The notes beneath the pieces were generated by a model. The model ran no database searches. It saw only the letters and a program-made list of their open reading frames with translations, and had not been told where the DNA came from. The position numbers and the translations under genes are program-made. Positions 43,726 through 51,765 of a stretch of DNA of 64,000 nucleotides are shown here, piece after piece (the stretch's first letter is position 1; each line of letters starts with the position of its first letter). Source of the stretch: JAJDAT01 sp964344185 (GTDB lineage Bacteria > Nitrospinota > Nitrospinia > Nitrospinales > JAJDAT01); NCBI GenBank assembly GCA_964344185.1, contig CAYFMN010000010.1:1-64000 (forward strand), read 5' to 3'.

Positions 43726-44931
43726 GTGGTCACCAGCGATTTTTTAGTGGTTGGCGGAGGGATTATTGGCCTTACCGTTGCGAAAAAACTGAAAGAACGC
43801 TTTCATGGAAGTAAGGTCGTTCTTTTGGAAAAAGAATCCAATTGCGGTTTGCACGCCAGCGGTAGGAATAGCGGAGTTTTACATGCGGGATTTTATTATT
43901 CCGCAAATAGCTTGAAAGCGCGGTTTTCCAGAGAAGGAAACCGATTAATGACTCAGTATTGTATTGATAAAGGCTTAAAGATAAATAAATGCGGGAAACT
44001 GGTGGTCGCTAAAAACGAAAATGAATTGTCTCGGTTAGAAGATTTATTAAAACGAGGAAACGTCAACAAGGTTAATATAAAAAAAATTACGGAGCATGAA
44101 GCTAAGGAAATTGAGCCCAGGGTAAAAACTTTTAAATACGCTTTATTTTCTCCCACGACTAGTTCCATTGATCCAAGAGAAGCGATGGATTCCTTAAAAG
44201 AAGACGCTTTGAAGGAAGGCGTTGAGATTCATTTGAATACTGGATATATGAAAAAGGATGGGCAAGAAATTGTCACTAGTAAAGGGAAGCTTAAATATAA
44301 GTTCTTTGTCAATGCGGCGGGGTTGTACGCAGATAAAATCGCTAAAGACTTTGGTTTTTCAAAAAACTATCGGATTCTTCCTTTTAAAGGGTTGTATCTG
44401 TATTCGGACGAGCCGTCTGGAAATTTAAAAACACATATTTATCCTGTGCCAGATCCACAATATCCTTTTTTAGGTACGCATTTCACAATTACGGTAGACG
44501 GACAGGTTAAAATAGGCCCAACGGCCATTCCTGCTTTTTGGCGCGAGCAGTATTCAAAGTTTGATAATTTTGATTTCAACGAGTGGATCGAAATAATGTT
44601 TCGGCAATTAGGTTTATTAGCTTTTTCCGGATTCGATTTTAAACAATTGGCCGTTAATGAAATGAAAAAGTATTCTAAGACTTATTTGACTCGACTAGCT
44701 TCTGAGTTGGTTTCTGGAGTTCAATCTCATAAATTTACCTGGGGAAGGGCGGGTATTCGCGCTCAGTTAATAAACCTGAAAGAAAAGACATTGGAAATGG
44801 ATTTTGTTTTGGAGGGAGATGAAAATTCGTTGCATATTTTGAACGCGGTGTCTCCAGGATTTACTTGCGCGTTTCCCATGGCCGATTACGTATGCGACCG
44901 TATTAAAGAAAGCTCTAAGTTAGGCCCATGA
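43726..44931 (+). CDS. lhgO: L-2-hydroxyglutarate oxidase-like FAD enzyme
   Basis: 401-aa FAD-dependent DAO-family oxidoreductase matching LhgO, which oxidises L-2-hydroxyglutarate to 2-oxoglutarate and passes electrons to quinone. Seen: DFLVVGGGIIGLTVAKKL (FAD Rossmann), LEKESNCGLHASGRNSGVLHAGFYY (the LhgO-type motif), ALFSPTTSSIDPREAM, VNAAGLYADKIA, PFKGLYLY and a C-terminal VSPGFTCAFPMAD. The start is GTG at 43726 with no clear ribosome binding site, just after a terminator. Its stop overlaps ubiE by four bases (ATGA), so quinone synthesis and the quinone-linked oxidase are coupled. Confidence 0.88.
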   Translation: MVTSDFLVVGGGIIGLTVAKKLKERFHGSKVVLLEKESNCGLHASGRNSGVLHAGFYYSANSLKARFSREGNRLMTQYCIDKGLKINKCGKLVVAKNENELSRLEDLLKRGNVNKVNIKKITEHEAKEIEPRVKTFKYALFSPTTSSIDPREAMDSLKEDALKEGVEIHLNTGYMKKDGQEIVTSKGKLKYKFFVNAAGLYADKIAKDFGFSKNYRILPFKGLYLYSDEPSGNLKTHIYPVPDPQYPFLGTHFTITVDGQVKIGPTAIPAFWREQYSKFDNFDFNEWIEIMFRQLGLLAFSGFDFKQLAVNEMKKYSKTYLTRLASELVSGVQSHKFTWGRAGIRAQLINLKEKTLEMDFVLEGDENSLHILNAVSPGFTCAFPMADYVCDRIKESSKLGP

Positions 44932-45641
44932 ATCCTTTTTCAAAAAATATTCAAACGATGTTTTCGGCAATCGCTCCAAAATACGATTTACTAAACGCGG
45001 TTTTAAGCTTTGGTATTGATCGATATTGGAGGCGGGTTGCCGTCAACGAGTTACTCCCGCAAAAAGACGGTTGGATTCTTGACGTAGCAACGGGAACCGC
45101 GGATGTTGCTTTGGAAGCCGCTTCTCGAATGCCTGAGACGATTAAAATATTTGGGGCTGATTTCAGTTTCCCTATGCTAAAGTTGGGAAATGAGAAGGTA
45201 TTGAAAAGAAACTTTAGGAAGGTGGTAAGTTTAGGGCAGGCCGATGGGGAAATGTTGCCTTGCTCTAGTAACTCATTTAATGGCGCAATTGTAGCGTTTG
45301 GAGTTCGTAACTTTTCCAACTTGGAGCTTGGTTTAGCCGAAATGAGACGTGTGTTGAAGCCAGAAAAAAAAATGGTGATTTTGGAATTTTCCATGCCCAG
45401 ATTGAGAGTTTTTAAATTATTCTATATGTTCTACTTTAATTATTTACTTCCTTTTGTAGGTAAAATGATCTCTGGACATCAATTTGCTTATCAATATTTG
45501 CCGGAGTCTGTGTCTCGTTTCCCATCTGGCGAGGAAATGACGCGTTTGATAGAGAAAACTGGTTTTAAAGAAGTTAAATGTATTCATCTTACTTTGGGGA
45601 TCGCCTCTGTTTACACTGGGATTAAAAATGGCGAAAACTAA
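44928..45641 (+). CDS. ubiE: Demethylmenaquinone/ubiquinone methyltransferase
   Basis: 237-aa class I SAM methyltransferase that C-methylates the ring of demethylmenaquinone or 2-methoxy-6-polyprenylbenzoquinol. UbiE/MenG motifs: MFSAIAPKYDLLNAVLSFGIDRYWR, ILDVATGTADVALEA (SAM site), VVAFGVRNFSNLELGLAEMRRVLKPE-like stretch near residue 120-145, and SGHQFAYQYLPESVSRFPSGEEM. Start ATG overlaps the lhgO stop, and the 3' end overlaps the protease gene by 14 bases. Whether it makes menaquinone or ubiquinone cannot be told here; menG is the alternative symbol. Confidence 0.92.
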   Translation: MNPFSKNIQTMFSAIAPKYDLLNAVLSFGIDRYWRRVAVNELLPQKDGWILDVATGTADVALEAASRMPETIKIFGADFSFPMLKLGNEKVLKRNFRKVVSLGQADGEMLPCSSNSFNGAIVAFGVRNFSNLELGLAEMRRVLKPEKKMVILEFSMPRLRVFKLFYMFYFNYLLPFVGKMISGHQFAYQYLPESVSRFPSGEEMTRLIEKTGFKEVKCIHLTLGIASVYTGIKNGEN

Positions 45642-46854
45642 AAAATATTACGCTAAACAAAACGCATTAATTTATTTTTGTTTATTGGTTGCTATTACAG
45701 GCTTATTTGGATGGTTTAAATTTAACGCGAGAATTGAGCCGGCAAAAATTGAAGCGAAACGTCTTTCCAAGTTTGCGCCAATGAGAGAGGACCCTAGATA
45801 TACCGATATTATTAAGCTTCAAGATTCTTTTGTTAAAACTGCTAAATTAGTTAAAACAGTAGCTGTAAGTATTAATAAACTGGTTCCAGTTGAGAAAAAC
45901 GAAGATCTTTCTTTGTCGAATAAAGACACGTCTATTTTGGGAAAAATTCGCTCTTGGTGGATTCGTTTAAGCAACTTGCAATATGAGTTGGAGTATGGCG
46001 GCTCCGGAATTCTAATGAATTCGGATGGTTATATTCTGACTAATTATCATATTGTAAAGGAGTCAAAGCAGATTGTTGTTAAATTTTCTGATGGGCGCGA
46101 CTTCCGAGCGAGAGTTATAGGAAGGGATTTAAAAACAGATTTGGCGGTTATTAAAGTATATTCTTTTGAATCGTTCGATGAACCTAAGTTTGGCAATTCA
46201 AATTCATTGGAAATTGGAGAATGGGTTGTAGCTGTTGGCAACCCATTTGGGCTTGCTGGAACGGTAACCGTTGGAGTGGTGAGCGGTAAAAATGATATTA
46301 AACTTGGTTCCGAGAAGTTGACAAAGACAATTCTGACAGATTTAGCGATTAATCCTGGAAATAGCGGTGGGCCATTGGCTAATTTAAGAGGAGAAATAGT
46401 CGCTATAAATTCAGTTAGCGAAACGGATTCGGCGATAATAGGTTTTTCTAAACCAATACAAGACGCCTTGCGCATAGGCAAAGAAATTATTGAAAACGGT
46501 AAAGTTGAAAGAAATTGGCTTGGCGCTAGCATACAACCGTTAACCTCCGTGTTGGCAAAATCTTTTAATTTCCCAGAGGGGAAAACGGGAGTGATCGTTA
46601 ATTCTTTAGAAAAAAATAGCCCTGCAAAAAAAGGAGGCCTATTGCAAGGCGATATTATTGTTCAGTTTGACGGCCATGACATTCAGGGAATAGACGCTCT
46701 ATCTATTTGGGTTAGCCGTGCAAAAAAAGGGAAAAGTTTGGTCAAGATATTTCGTAATGGAGAGTTTAAAGACCTGGAAATATTTTTAGAGAACCAAGAT
46801 TCAAGATTAGCTATGGATACAGAAGGTTCCGAAAAAACAAGGAATTTACTATAA
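45628..46854 (+). CDS. DegS/HtrA-like periplasmic serine protease
   Basis: 408 aa. A single N-terminal TM segment (about residues 13-30) anchors a periplasmic trypsin-like domain with the catalytic triad His141 (LTNYHIVKE), Asp171 (LKTDLAV) and Ser246 (NPGNSGGPL). One PDZ domain follows at about 295-390 (LGASIQPLT, SPAKKGGLLQGDIIVQFDG). One TM and one PDZ make it DegS-like rather than DegP-like, so a role in envelope-stress sensing is possible, though no sigma-E or RseA gene is nearby. A 14-base overlap with ubiE indicates co-translation. It is convergent with the heavy-metal-associated gene, overlapping six bases. Confidence 0.9.
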   Translation: MAKTKKYYAKQNALIYFCLLVAITGLFGWFKFNARIEPAKIEAKRLSKFAPMREDPRYTDIIKLQDSFVKTAKLVKTVAVSINKLVPVEKNEDLSLSNKDTSILGKIRSWWIRLSNLQYELEYGGSGILMNSDGYILTNYHIVKESKQIVVKFSDGRDFRARVIGRDLKTDLAVIKVYSFESFDEPKFGNSNSLEIGEWVVAVGNPFGLAGTVTVGVVSGKNDIKLGSEKLTKTILTDLAINPGNSGGPLANLRGEIVAINSVSETDSAIIGFSKPIQDALRIGKEIIENGKVERNWLGASIQPLTSVLAKSFNFPEGKTGVIVNSLEKNSPAKKGGLLQGDIIVQFDGHDIQGIDALSIWVSRAKKGKSLVKIFRNGEFKDLEIFLENQDSRLAMDTEGSEKTRNLL

Positions 46855-47055
46855 AGTTTCAAAACCCGCTTCGACGATTTTTCCTTTTATATTTTCTAAA
46901 TTTGTTTGGTTCTCATCAAAATCAACCGAGACTTTCTTATTTTCTAAAGAAACTTTAACCTGGTTGACTCCTTCCATTTTTCCTACGGCGTTTTCGATAG
47001 TTTCTACGCAATGTCCGCAGCTCATACCTTCCACATTGATTTGTTCTGTTTTCAT
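46849..47055 (-). CDS. Heavy-metal-associated (HMA) domain protein
   Basis: Small metallochaperone-like protein of 68 aa from Met at 47055 (an upstream in-frame ATG at 47085 would add 10 residues). Motif GMSCGHCVETIENAV binds Cu(I) or another soft metal through its two Cys, and the ferredoxin-like fold shows in VNQVKVSLENKKVSVDF and IKGKIVEAGFETL. Without a neighbouring copper ATPase or regulator, copper handling is a family-based inference. A CopZ-like chaperone is the best guess. Confidence 0.88.
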   Translation of the reverse strand: MKTEQINVEGMSCGHCVETIENAVGKMEGVNQVKVSLENKKVSVDFDENQTNLENIKGKIVEAGFETL

Positions 47056-47470
47056 TTTGTCTCTTACTTTTAAGTTATCAAACATTAAATGCCTGATTCC
47101 AATTTTACTCTATTTCTAAAAATTAAATAAGGTCATTTTGCCTGGATTTGTTTTTGGATAAACGCCTGAAAGATTCTCCACCTCTCTTTCTTACTAATAT
47201 TTCTTAAGTTTTGGAGTCATTCTTTCGTTCTATTAATAAAGGAAGATAAGAGCGATATTAATTTTATTTTTTGATTTGTTCATTTTTTTCTCAAGGTTTT
47301 CTAAATTATTCCGTAAAAGCTAGTAACCCTCGAAAAGTTCGAGGGGGACCTGGTGAAGTTAAAAAATGTATTCCGAGGTTTCCTGGTATTCGGAATTAAC
47401 CATTTCCCGCATGGAAGCGGACTTGTAGTTAGAAATTTAAATAATGTAATCGGTTTTCAAGGAGGAACCA
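47056..47470 (+). other. Flagellin upstream region with hairpin leader
   Basis: About 400 bases with no gene. Right part: a FliA-like promoter candidate (47291-47317), then a perfect hairpin CCCTCGAA-AAG-TTCGAGGG (47327-47345), then ATTCCGA pairing with TTCGGAAT around a 12-base loop (47370-47396), then the flagellin ribosome binding site AAGGAGG (47459-47465). A long structured leader of about 150 bases would be predicted if the promoter is right. The left part (47056-47290) shows nothing recognisable. Confidence 0.5.
47291..47317 (+). promoter_or_regulatory. Candidate sigma-28 (FliA) promoter for flagellin
   Basis: TCAAGGTT, 11 bases, TCCGTAAA compares with the FliA consensus TAAAGTTT-N11-GCCGATAA. 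Spacing is exact and 11 of 16 positions agree. It lies 154 bases before the flagellin start. The adjacent FlgM-like gene supports sigma-28 control. This is an eye match only. Confidence 0.45.
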
Positions 47471-48322
47471 ATGCCATTACGAATCTTCAACAACGTTAGT
47501 TCTCTTAATACTCAAAGAGCCCTCGATACCAATAACAATCGTGTTGGGCAAACAGTAGAAAGAATCGCCTCCGGTATTCGGGTCAATAAGGCCGCAGACG
47601 ATGCCGCCAGCTTCTCTATTTCTGAATCTTTACGATCAGATACCCGCGCTTTAAAACAAGCTAGCAGAAACGTTAACTCCGCTATTTCCTTAGTTAGTAC
47701 AACTGATGGCGCCTTAAACGAAATTTCCTCAACTTTAATTCGTTTGCGAGAATTAGCCGCCAACGCAGCCACTGGAACAATTGGAGACACCGAACGTGAA
47801 ACCCTTCAATTAGAATATAACGCTCTAAAACAAGAAATTGACAGAATTGCGTCAACGGCAGAGTTTAACGGTAAAAAACTATTGAATGGAGATTTATCAG
47901 ATTCTGCTTCTGAAAGAGTTGTTATTACCATTGGGATTGATTCTTCATCTTCAAATCGATTAGACCTGAATTCTGAGTTAGACATTACGGATGTTAGTAC
48001 AAACGGGTTAGGAATTGCCGACTCTGATATCTCCACGTCAGATGGCGCTGTATCGGCCATTGGAGCCATCGATACGGTTATTGATGGATTTAACGCCATC
48101 CGTGGACGGGTAGGGGTTACGCAAGAAAGATTAGATAGAGCCGCAAATAATCTTAATGTTACCGCAACTAACATTCAAGCGGCGGAATCTACTTTGCGAG
48201 ACGCGGATCTCAGCGAAGAATTTGCAGCGTTAACTAAAAACCAGATTCTTGTTCAAAGTTCGTCTGCAATGGTAGGGCAGTCAAACTTAATTCCTAGATC
48301 TGTTTTGCAATTACTTCAATAA
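47471..48322 (+). CDS. fliC: Flagellin
   Basis: 283-aa structural protein of the flagellar filament, secreted by the flagellar type III export apparatus. The conserved N-terminal D0/D1 region (LRIFNNVSSLNTQRALDTNNN, ERIASGIRVNKAADDAASFSISE, SEIL-type helix with AISLVSTTDGALNEISSTLIRLRELA) and C-terminal region (AESTLRDADLSEEFAALTKNQILVQSS, then a terminal VLQLLQ) are complete. The variable surface domain is short (about residues 140-200), so this is a compact flagellin. A very strong AAGGAGGA ribosome binding site precedes it. It is followed by a FlgM-like gene 14 bases later. Ser/Thr-rich residues near 155-195 could be glycosylated. Confidence 0.95.
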   Translation: MPLRIFNNVSSLNTQRALDTNNNRVGQTVERIASGIRVNKAADDAASFSISESLRSDTRALKQASRNVNSAISLVSTTDGALNEISSTLIRLRELAANAATGTIGDTERETLQLEYNALKQEIDRIASTAEFNGKKLLNGDLSDSASERVVITIGIDSSSSNRLDLNSELDITDVSTNGLGIADSDISTSDGAVSAIGAIDTVIDGFNAIRGRVGVTQERLDRAANNLNVTATNIQAAESTLRDADLSEEFAALTKNQILVQSSSAMVGQSNLIPRSVLQLLQ

Positions 48323-48336
48323 ATTAAGACCGGATC

Positions 48337-48648
48337 ATGAGCGAGATTTTTCCAACAGTGAACTCAATACGACAAAGGCAAGCTAGTCGGGCTTCGTCTT
48401 CGAAAGAAGTTAAAAAGAGCCCAGCTGCAAGTTTTAAAGATACGCTTGACCGAGTTAGTATTTCGAATGCGTCCAGGCTTACCGCTAGTTCCGAGCCAAA
48501 AGGGAAAAAGTCTCCTGAAATCCGCTATGATCTGGTCAAAAAGTTCCAAAAAGAGCTTAAAAAAGGTTTCTACGAAATAAAAGCCGATGCTATTGCCGAG
48601 AAAATGGTGCAAAAAATTAGGGACGACAAAGATATAAAATTTGTTTGA
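48337..48648 (+). CDS. flgM: FlgM-like anti-sigma-28 factor
   Basis: 103-aa small protein with a disordered basic/Ser-rich N-terminus (SIRQRQASRASSSKE) and a C-terminus IRYDLVKKFQKELKKGFYEIKADAIAEKMVQKIRD. This has the pattern of the sigma-28-binding region of FlgM (V..L...I..G.Y.V....IA.K). FlgM holds FliA inactive until the hook is complete and FlgM is exported. Its position right after flagellin fits. The N-terminal part does not match well, so this rests on the C-terminus and context. Confidence 0.65.
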   Translation: MSEIFPTVNSIRQRQASRASSSKEVKKSPAASFKDTLDRVSISNASRLTASSEPKGKKSPEIRYDLVKKFQKELKKGFYEIKADAIAEKMVQKIRDDKDIKFV

Positions 48649-48657
48649 TTGAAATAC

Positions 48658-49179
48658 CTAATATCCCCCGCTTCTAAAGTCTTTTAACATTGGAAAGTTG
48701 CCGCTTTCTTTAAGCCTCTCAAACCATAGTTTTCCGCCCATTTTATTTAATCTCAGATCTAATTTAGTAAGGCCCTTCATATTCGGCGAAGCCATCAGCG
48801 CTTGCATTCCAACGCGCGTAATTTGATTATTCCTTAAGTCCAGTTCTTTTAAATTTGTAAGTATATTGGAGTTCGCGATTGCTTCTAACCCCTTATCCCC
48901 CAACTGGTTTTGCCTTAAATCTAATTTTTCGACTGTGTTCACTCCTGGATAAACGCTTAAATAGGCGGCTTCGGCTGGATTTATTTCTAAAGCGGTCATT
49001 TCTAACTTTTTGGGATTTTTTAGTAACCGGCTTTTTATATAGTTTTCAAAAATTGAAATTTTTCTTTGTCGCTTTTGTTTTAGTTTTGCGTCTATGATCG
49101 CGTTAATTTGATCCAGGTTTCCTTTATTGGAATAATAAATTTCTAATATAAAATCCGGATCGTTAATATCTTTTTCCAT
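48658..49179 (-). CDS. Leucine-rich repeat protein
   Basis: 173 aa. After a helical N-terminus (residues 1-70), three or four ribonuclease-inhibitor-type LRR units are visible: VEKLDLRQNQLGDKGLEAIAN, LKELDLRNNQITRVGMQALMA, LTKLDLRLNKMGGKLW. No signal peptide or catalytic part is present, so a protein-binding role is likely. It is convergent with the FlgM-like gene with only nine bases between stop codons. Association with flagella is only positional. Confidence 0.85.
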   Translation of the reverse strand: MEKDINDPDFILEIYYSNKGNLDQINAIIDAKLKQKRQRKISIFENYIKSRLLKNPKKLEMTALEINPAEAAYLSVYPGVNTVEKLDLRQNQLGDKGLEAIANSNILTNLKELDLRNNQITRVGMQALMASPNMKGLTKLDLRLNKMGGKLWFERLKESGNFPMLKDFRSGGY

Positions 49180-49410
49180 TTAAGAAAAATCCTGACATAG
49201 TAGGGTTAGTTTTTGATTAAATTTAATAAAAGCAGTATAAATTTTAAATATATTTGGTATAATGGCAACTTGGTGTAACTTATTGAATAAAAAAGAAATT
49301 CTCAATAATTGAATCGGCTTAAGAAGTTGCTTGTTATATGAATTAGAAACTTAAACTAATAAATCTTAAAGTAATTTTAGCCAGTTCACCATTCCTAATC
49401 CAGGCGATTT

Positions 49411-50157
49411 ATGGCAGAAGCACTAAAGTTTTTCCTAAAAAAATTTTTAACGGTTTGTCTGGATATTCTTCCCATAATTGTTGTCATAGCTTTTTTTCAG
49501 TTATTTGTACTTAGAGCCCCATTTCCCAATTTGCAAGAAGCTCTATTTGGCGTCTTTTTAGTGATTTTAGGTCTATTTATTTTTATCCAAGGTTTAGAAA
49601 GCGCTTTATTTCCCATTGGCGAGAAAATGGCAAACCAATTTGCCATGAAAGGGAATGCCTTCTGGGTCATTGCGTTTGGATTCGCGCTTGGTTTTTCAAC
49701 CACCATTGCGGAACCTGCTTTAACAATTATAGCCCAAAAGGCGGGTAAGTTAGCGGCTGATGCAGGAGCTATTGAAAAAGAGGCGGAATCAATCGGTAAT
49801 TATGTACTGGGATTGAGGTTGTCGGTTGCTTTTTCTGTTGGCTTGGCAATTGCTTTGGGCGTGCTAAGAATCATAAAAGGTTGGTCTCTAGTTAAGTTGA
49901 TTATTGGCGGCTATTGTTTTGTGGTTTTTCTAACTTATTTTGCTCCGGTAACTATAATTGGAATTGCTTATGATTCTGGAGGAATTACAACCTCAACAAT
50001 TACGGTGCCTCTTGTCGCCGCATTAGGTATTGGATTGGCAACCGCTATAAGGGGTAGGAGTCCAGTTTTAGATGGCTTTGGTTTGATAGCGTTAGCAAGC
50101 TTAAACCCAGTTATGTTTGTGATGATGTATGGAATAGCGATTCACGGGATTAAATAG
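49411..50157 (+). CDS. DUF1538 membrane protein (first copy)
   Basis: 248-aa inner-membrane protein with about six or seven hydrophobic segments. The DUF1538 signature is visible: LGFSTTIAEPALTIIAQKAG near residue 93, a YDSGGITTSTITVPLVAALGIGLAT stretch near 190, and GFGLIALASLNPVMFVMMYG at the end. The glycine-rich repeats (ST-x-AEPA and GGITTSTITVP) look like substrate pathway motifs, so a transporter or channel is inferred; the family has no established function. It is the first gene of a four-gene operon with another DUF1538 gene, a PII-like protein and a CBS protein. Confidence 0.9.
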   Translation: MAEALKFFLKKFLTVCLDILPIIVVIAFFQLFVLRAPFPNLQEALFGVFLVILGLFIFIQGLESALFPIGEKMANQFAMKGNAFWVIAFGFALGFSTTIAEPALTIIAQKAGKLAADAGAIEKEAESIGNYVLGLRLSVAFSVGLAIALGVLRIIKGWSLVKLIIGGYCFVVFLTYFAPVTIIGIAYDSGGITTSTITVPLVAALGIGLATAIRGRSPVLDGFGLIALASLNPVMFVMMYGIAIHGIK

Positions 50158-50169
50158 GAAAAGATATAG

Positions 50170-50946
50170 ATGCAAGTTTTAATGGATTCCCTTTTAGGTA
50201 CAGTCAAAGATATATTACCGATTTTATTTGTAATCGGTTTTTTCCAGACCGTTGCGCTCAAACAAAAAATTCCTAATTTACCTCGAATTGCTTTTGGAAT
50301 GATTTTGGTAATTGTCGGTCTTTCCATTTTTTTAGTTGGATTGGAAAAGGGGGTTTTTCCTGTTGGTATAGAAATGGCGAACCAGCTTTCAGGCGCAAAG
50401 TTCACAGGGGTTTCAGCGGAGGTCTCGGGCGCTGCAAGCGTTGCAGTCGACGCCGCAAAGTATTTATGGGTTTATGTTTTTGCTTTCATGATAGGGTTTT
50501 CGACCACTTTAGCCGAACCCGCTCTGATTGCAGTCGCCTTGAAAGCAAGAGAAATATCGACGGGAGCGATTTCGCCTTGGGGACTTAGAATAGCGGTTGC
50601 GTTAGGAGTGGCAATTGGGATCGCTTTGGGGACTTATCGAATTGTAGTTGGCACCCCGCTTTATGTATATATTATTACTGGATATATTTTTCTTGTAATA
50701 CAAACTTATTTCTCGCCTAAACTTTTTATTCCGTTGGCTTATGATTGCGGCGGCGTTACGACTTCTACGGTTACGGTTCCGTTAGTTGCCGCCCTTGGAA
50801 TAGGATTGGCCACCAATGTACCGGGAAGATCGCCCTTAATTGACGGATTTGGCCTCATTGCATTCGCTTCCCTTTTCCCTATGATAACCGTATTGGGCTA
50901 TGCTAAGATCGCGGAAATAATTAGTACCAGAGGTGTAAATGAATGA
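50170..50946 (+). CDS. DUF1538 membrane protein (second copy)
   Basis: 258-aa paralogue of the preceding gene, starting 12 bases after its stop. Same motifs: GFSTTLAEPALIAVALKA, DCGGVTTSTVTVPLVAALGIGLATNV, GRSPLIDGFGLIAFASLFPM. Two separate half-size genes with paired motifs suggest that the two proteins form a heterodimeric membrane complex, as with split transporters. An Ala/Val-rich insertion lies near residues 80-95. It is followed 24 bases later by the PII-like gene. Confidence 0.9.
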   Translation: MQVLMDSLLGTVKDILPILFVIGFFQTVALKQKIPNLPRIAFGMILVIVGLSIFLVGLEKGVFPVGIEMANQLSGAKFTGVSAEVSGAASVAVDAAKYLWVYVFAFMIGFSTTLAEPALIAVALKAREISTGAISPWGLRIAVALGVAIGIALGTYRIVVGTPLYVYIITGYIFLVIQTYFSPKLFIPLAYDCGGVTTSTVTVPLVAALGIGLATNVPGRSPLIDGFGLIAFASLFPMITVLGYAKIAEIISTRGVNE

Positions 50947-50970
50947 TTTTAAAAGGAAAAGGACGTATTT

Positions 50971-51318
50971 ATGAGATTTAAAGTCATACTAGCGATGGTA
51001 AAGGAAGAATATCAAGAGGAAGTTATACAAGCCGCAAAAAAAGCTGGAGCGACTGGCGTCACCATTCTCAATGCAAGAGGAGAGGGTATCCATGAACAAA
51101 AGTCGTTTTTGGGGATGTCGGTGGAAGCGCAAAGAGAATTGCTCTTATTTCTTGTAGAAGATTTTATTTCTGACGCGATTATGGATGCAATTTCTGTAGC
51201 CGGTCATTTCTTGGAACATGGTGGCGGTTTGGCGTTTAGTTTTACAATAGACAGAGCCATAGGTTTGGAAAGCCAAATTAAGGCTCTGGAAGAGGAAGCT
51301 AAGGAAAATTATTTTTAA
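50971..51318 (+). CDS. PII-like signal transduction protein
   Basis: 115 aa of the nitrogen-regulatory PII fold. Seen: MRFKVILAMVKEEYQEEVIQAAKKAGATGVTILNARGEG at the N-terminus with the T-loop after it, and FLVEDFISDAIMDAISVAGH in the second half. The T-loop is short and lacks the Tyr that GlnB/GlnK uridylylate (it reads IHEQKSFLGMS). The usual ATP-site residues are altered. It is therefore a PII-like protein bound to the DUF1538 system rather than a GlnK. By analogy with GlnK-AmtB it may regulate the membrane pair in response to a nucleotide or metabolite. Confidence 0.85.
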   Translation: MRFKVILAMVKEEYQEEVIQAAKKAGATGVTILNARGEGIHEQKSFLGMSVEAQRELLLFLVEDFISDAIMDAISVAGHFLEHGGGLAFSFTIDRAIGLESQIKALEEEAKENYF

Positions 51319-51345
51319 ACTCCTTATTTTTAGAGGATTTTTGAA

Positions 51346-51741
51346 ATGGAAGATAATTCAACAGTGTTCGATGTGATGATGCCAAATTTTAAAACAATTG
51401 ATGGCGTAACTCGGGTTTCGGAACTATTAGTTATGATGCGGGATCAAAAAATTAACGCTGCATTAATTAAACCGCGCGATAAAGAGAATTCCGTTTATGG
51501 CATAGTGACTTTAAAAGATATTGCGCGCAAAGTCATAGCGTCAAGAAGGCGTTTGAGCGAAACCCATGTTTATGAAATCATGTCGAAACCGGTTTTATCC
51601 GTTGGGTACGATATGCCAGTTCCTTATGCCGCCAGACTCTTGACAAACTTTAATGTTTCCTACGCTATGGTAATGAAGAACGACGACGTTGTTGGAATGG
51701 TCTCTCTAAACGGAATGGTCACTCAATGGAAAGGGGATTAG
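51346..51741 (+). CDS. CBS-domain pair protein
   Basis: 131-aa protein consisting of one tandem CBS pair (Bateman module): VFDVMMPNFKTIDGVTRVSELLVMM, GIVTLKDIARKVI, then VYEIMSKPVLSVGYDMPVPYAARLL and GMVSLNGMVTQW. CBS pairs bind adenosine nucleotides. As the last gene of the DUF1538-PII operon it likely gives a second energy-state input to the membrane complex. No enzyme domain is fused. Confidence 0.88.
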   Translation: MEDNSTVFDVMMPNFKTIDGVTRVSELLVMMRDQKINAALIKPRDKENSVYGIVTLKDIARKVIASRRRLSETHVYEIMSKPVLSVGYDMPVPYAARLLTNFNVSYAMVMKNDDVVGMVSLNGMVTQWKGD

Positions 51742-51747
51742 GAAAGA

Positions 51748-51765
51748 AGTAAAACAGTTTTTACT
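51748..51765. terminator. Weak convergent terminator
   Basis: AGTAAAA (51748-51754) pairs with TTTTACT (51759-51765) with a four-base loop and A/T-rich flanks, between the convergent CBS gene and the secreted coiled-coil gene. Its arm overlaps the latter's stop codon. Confidence 0.5.
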
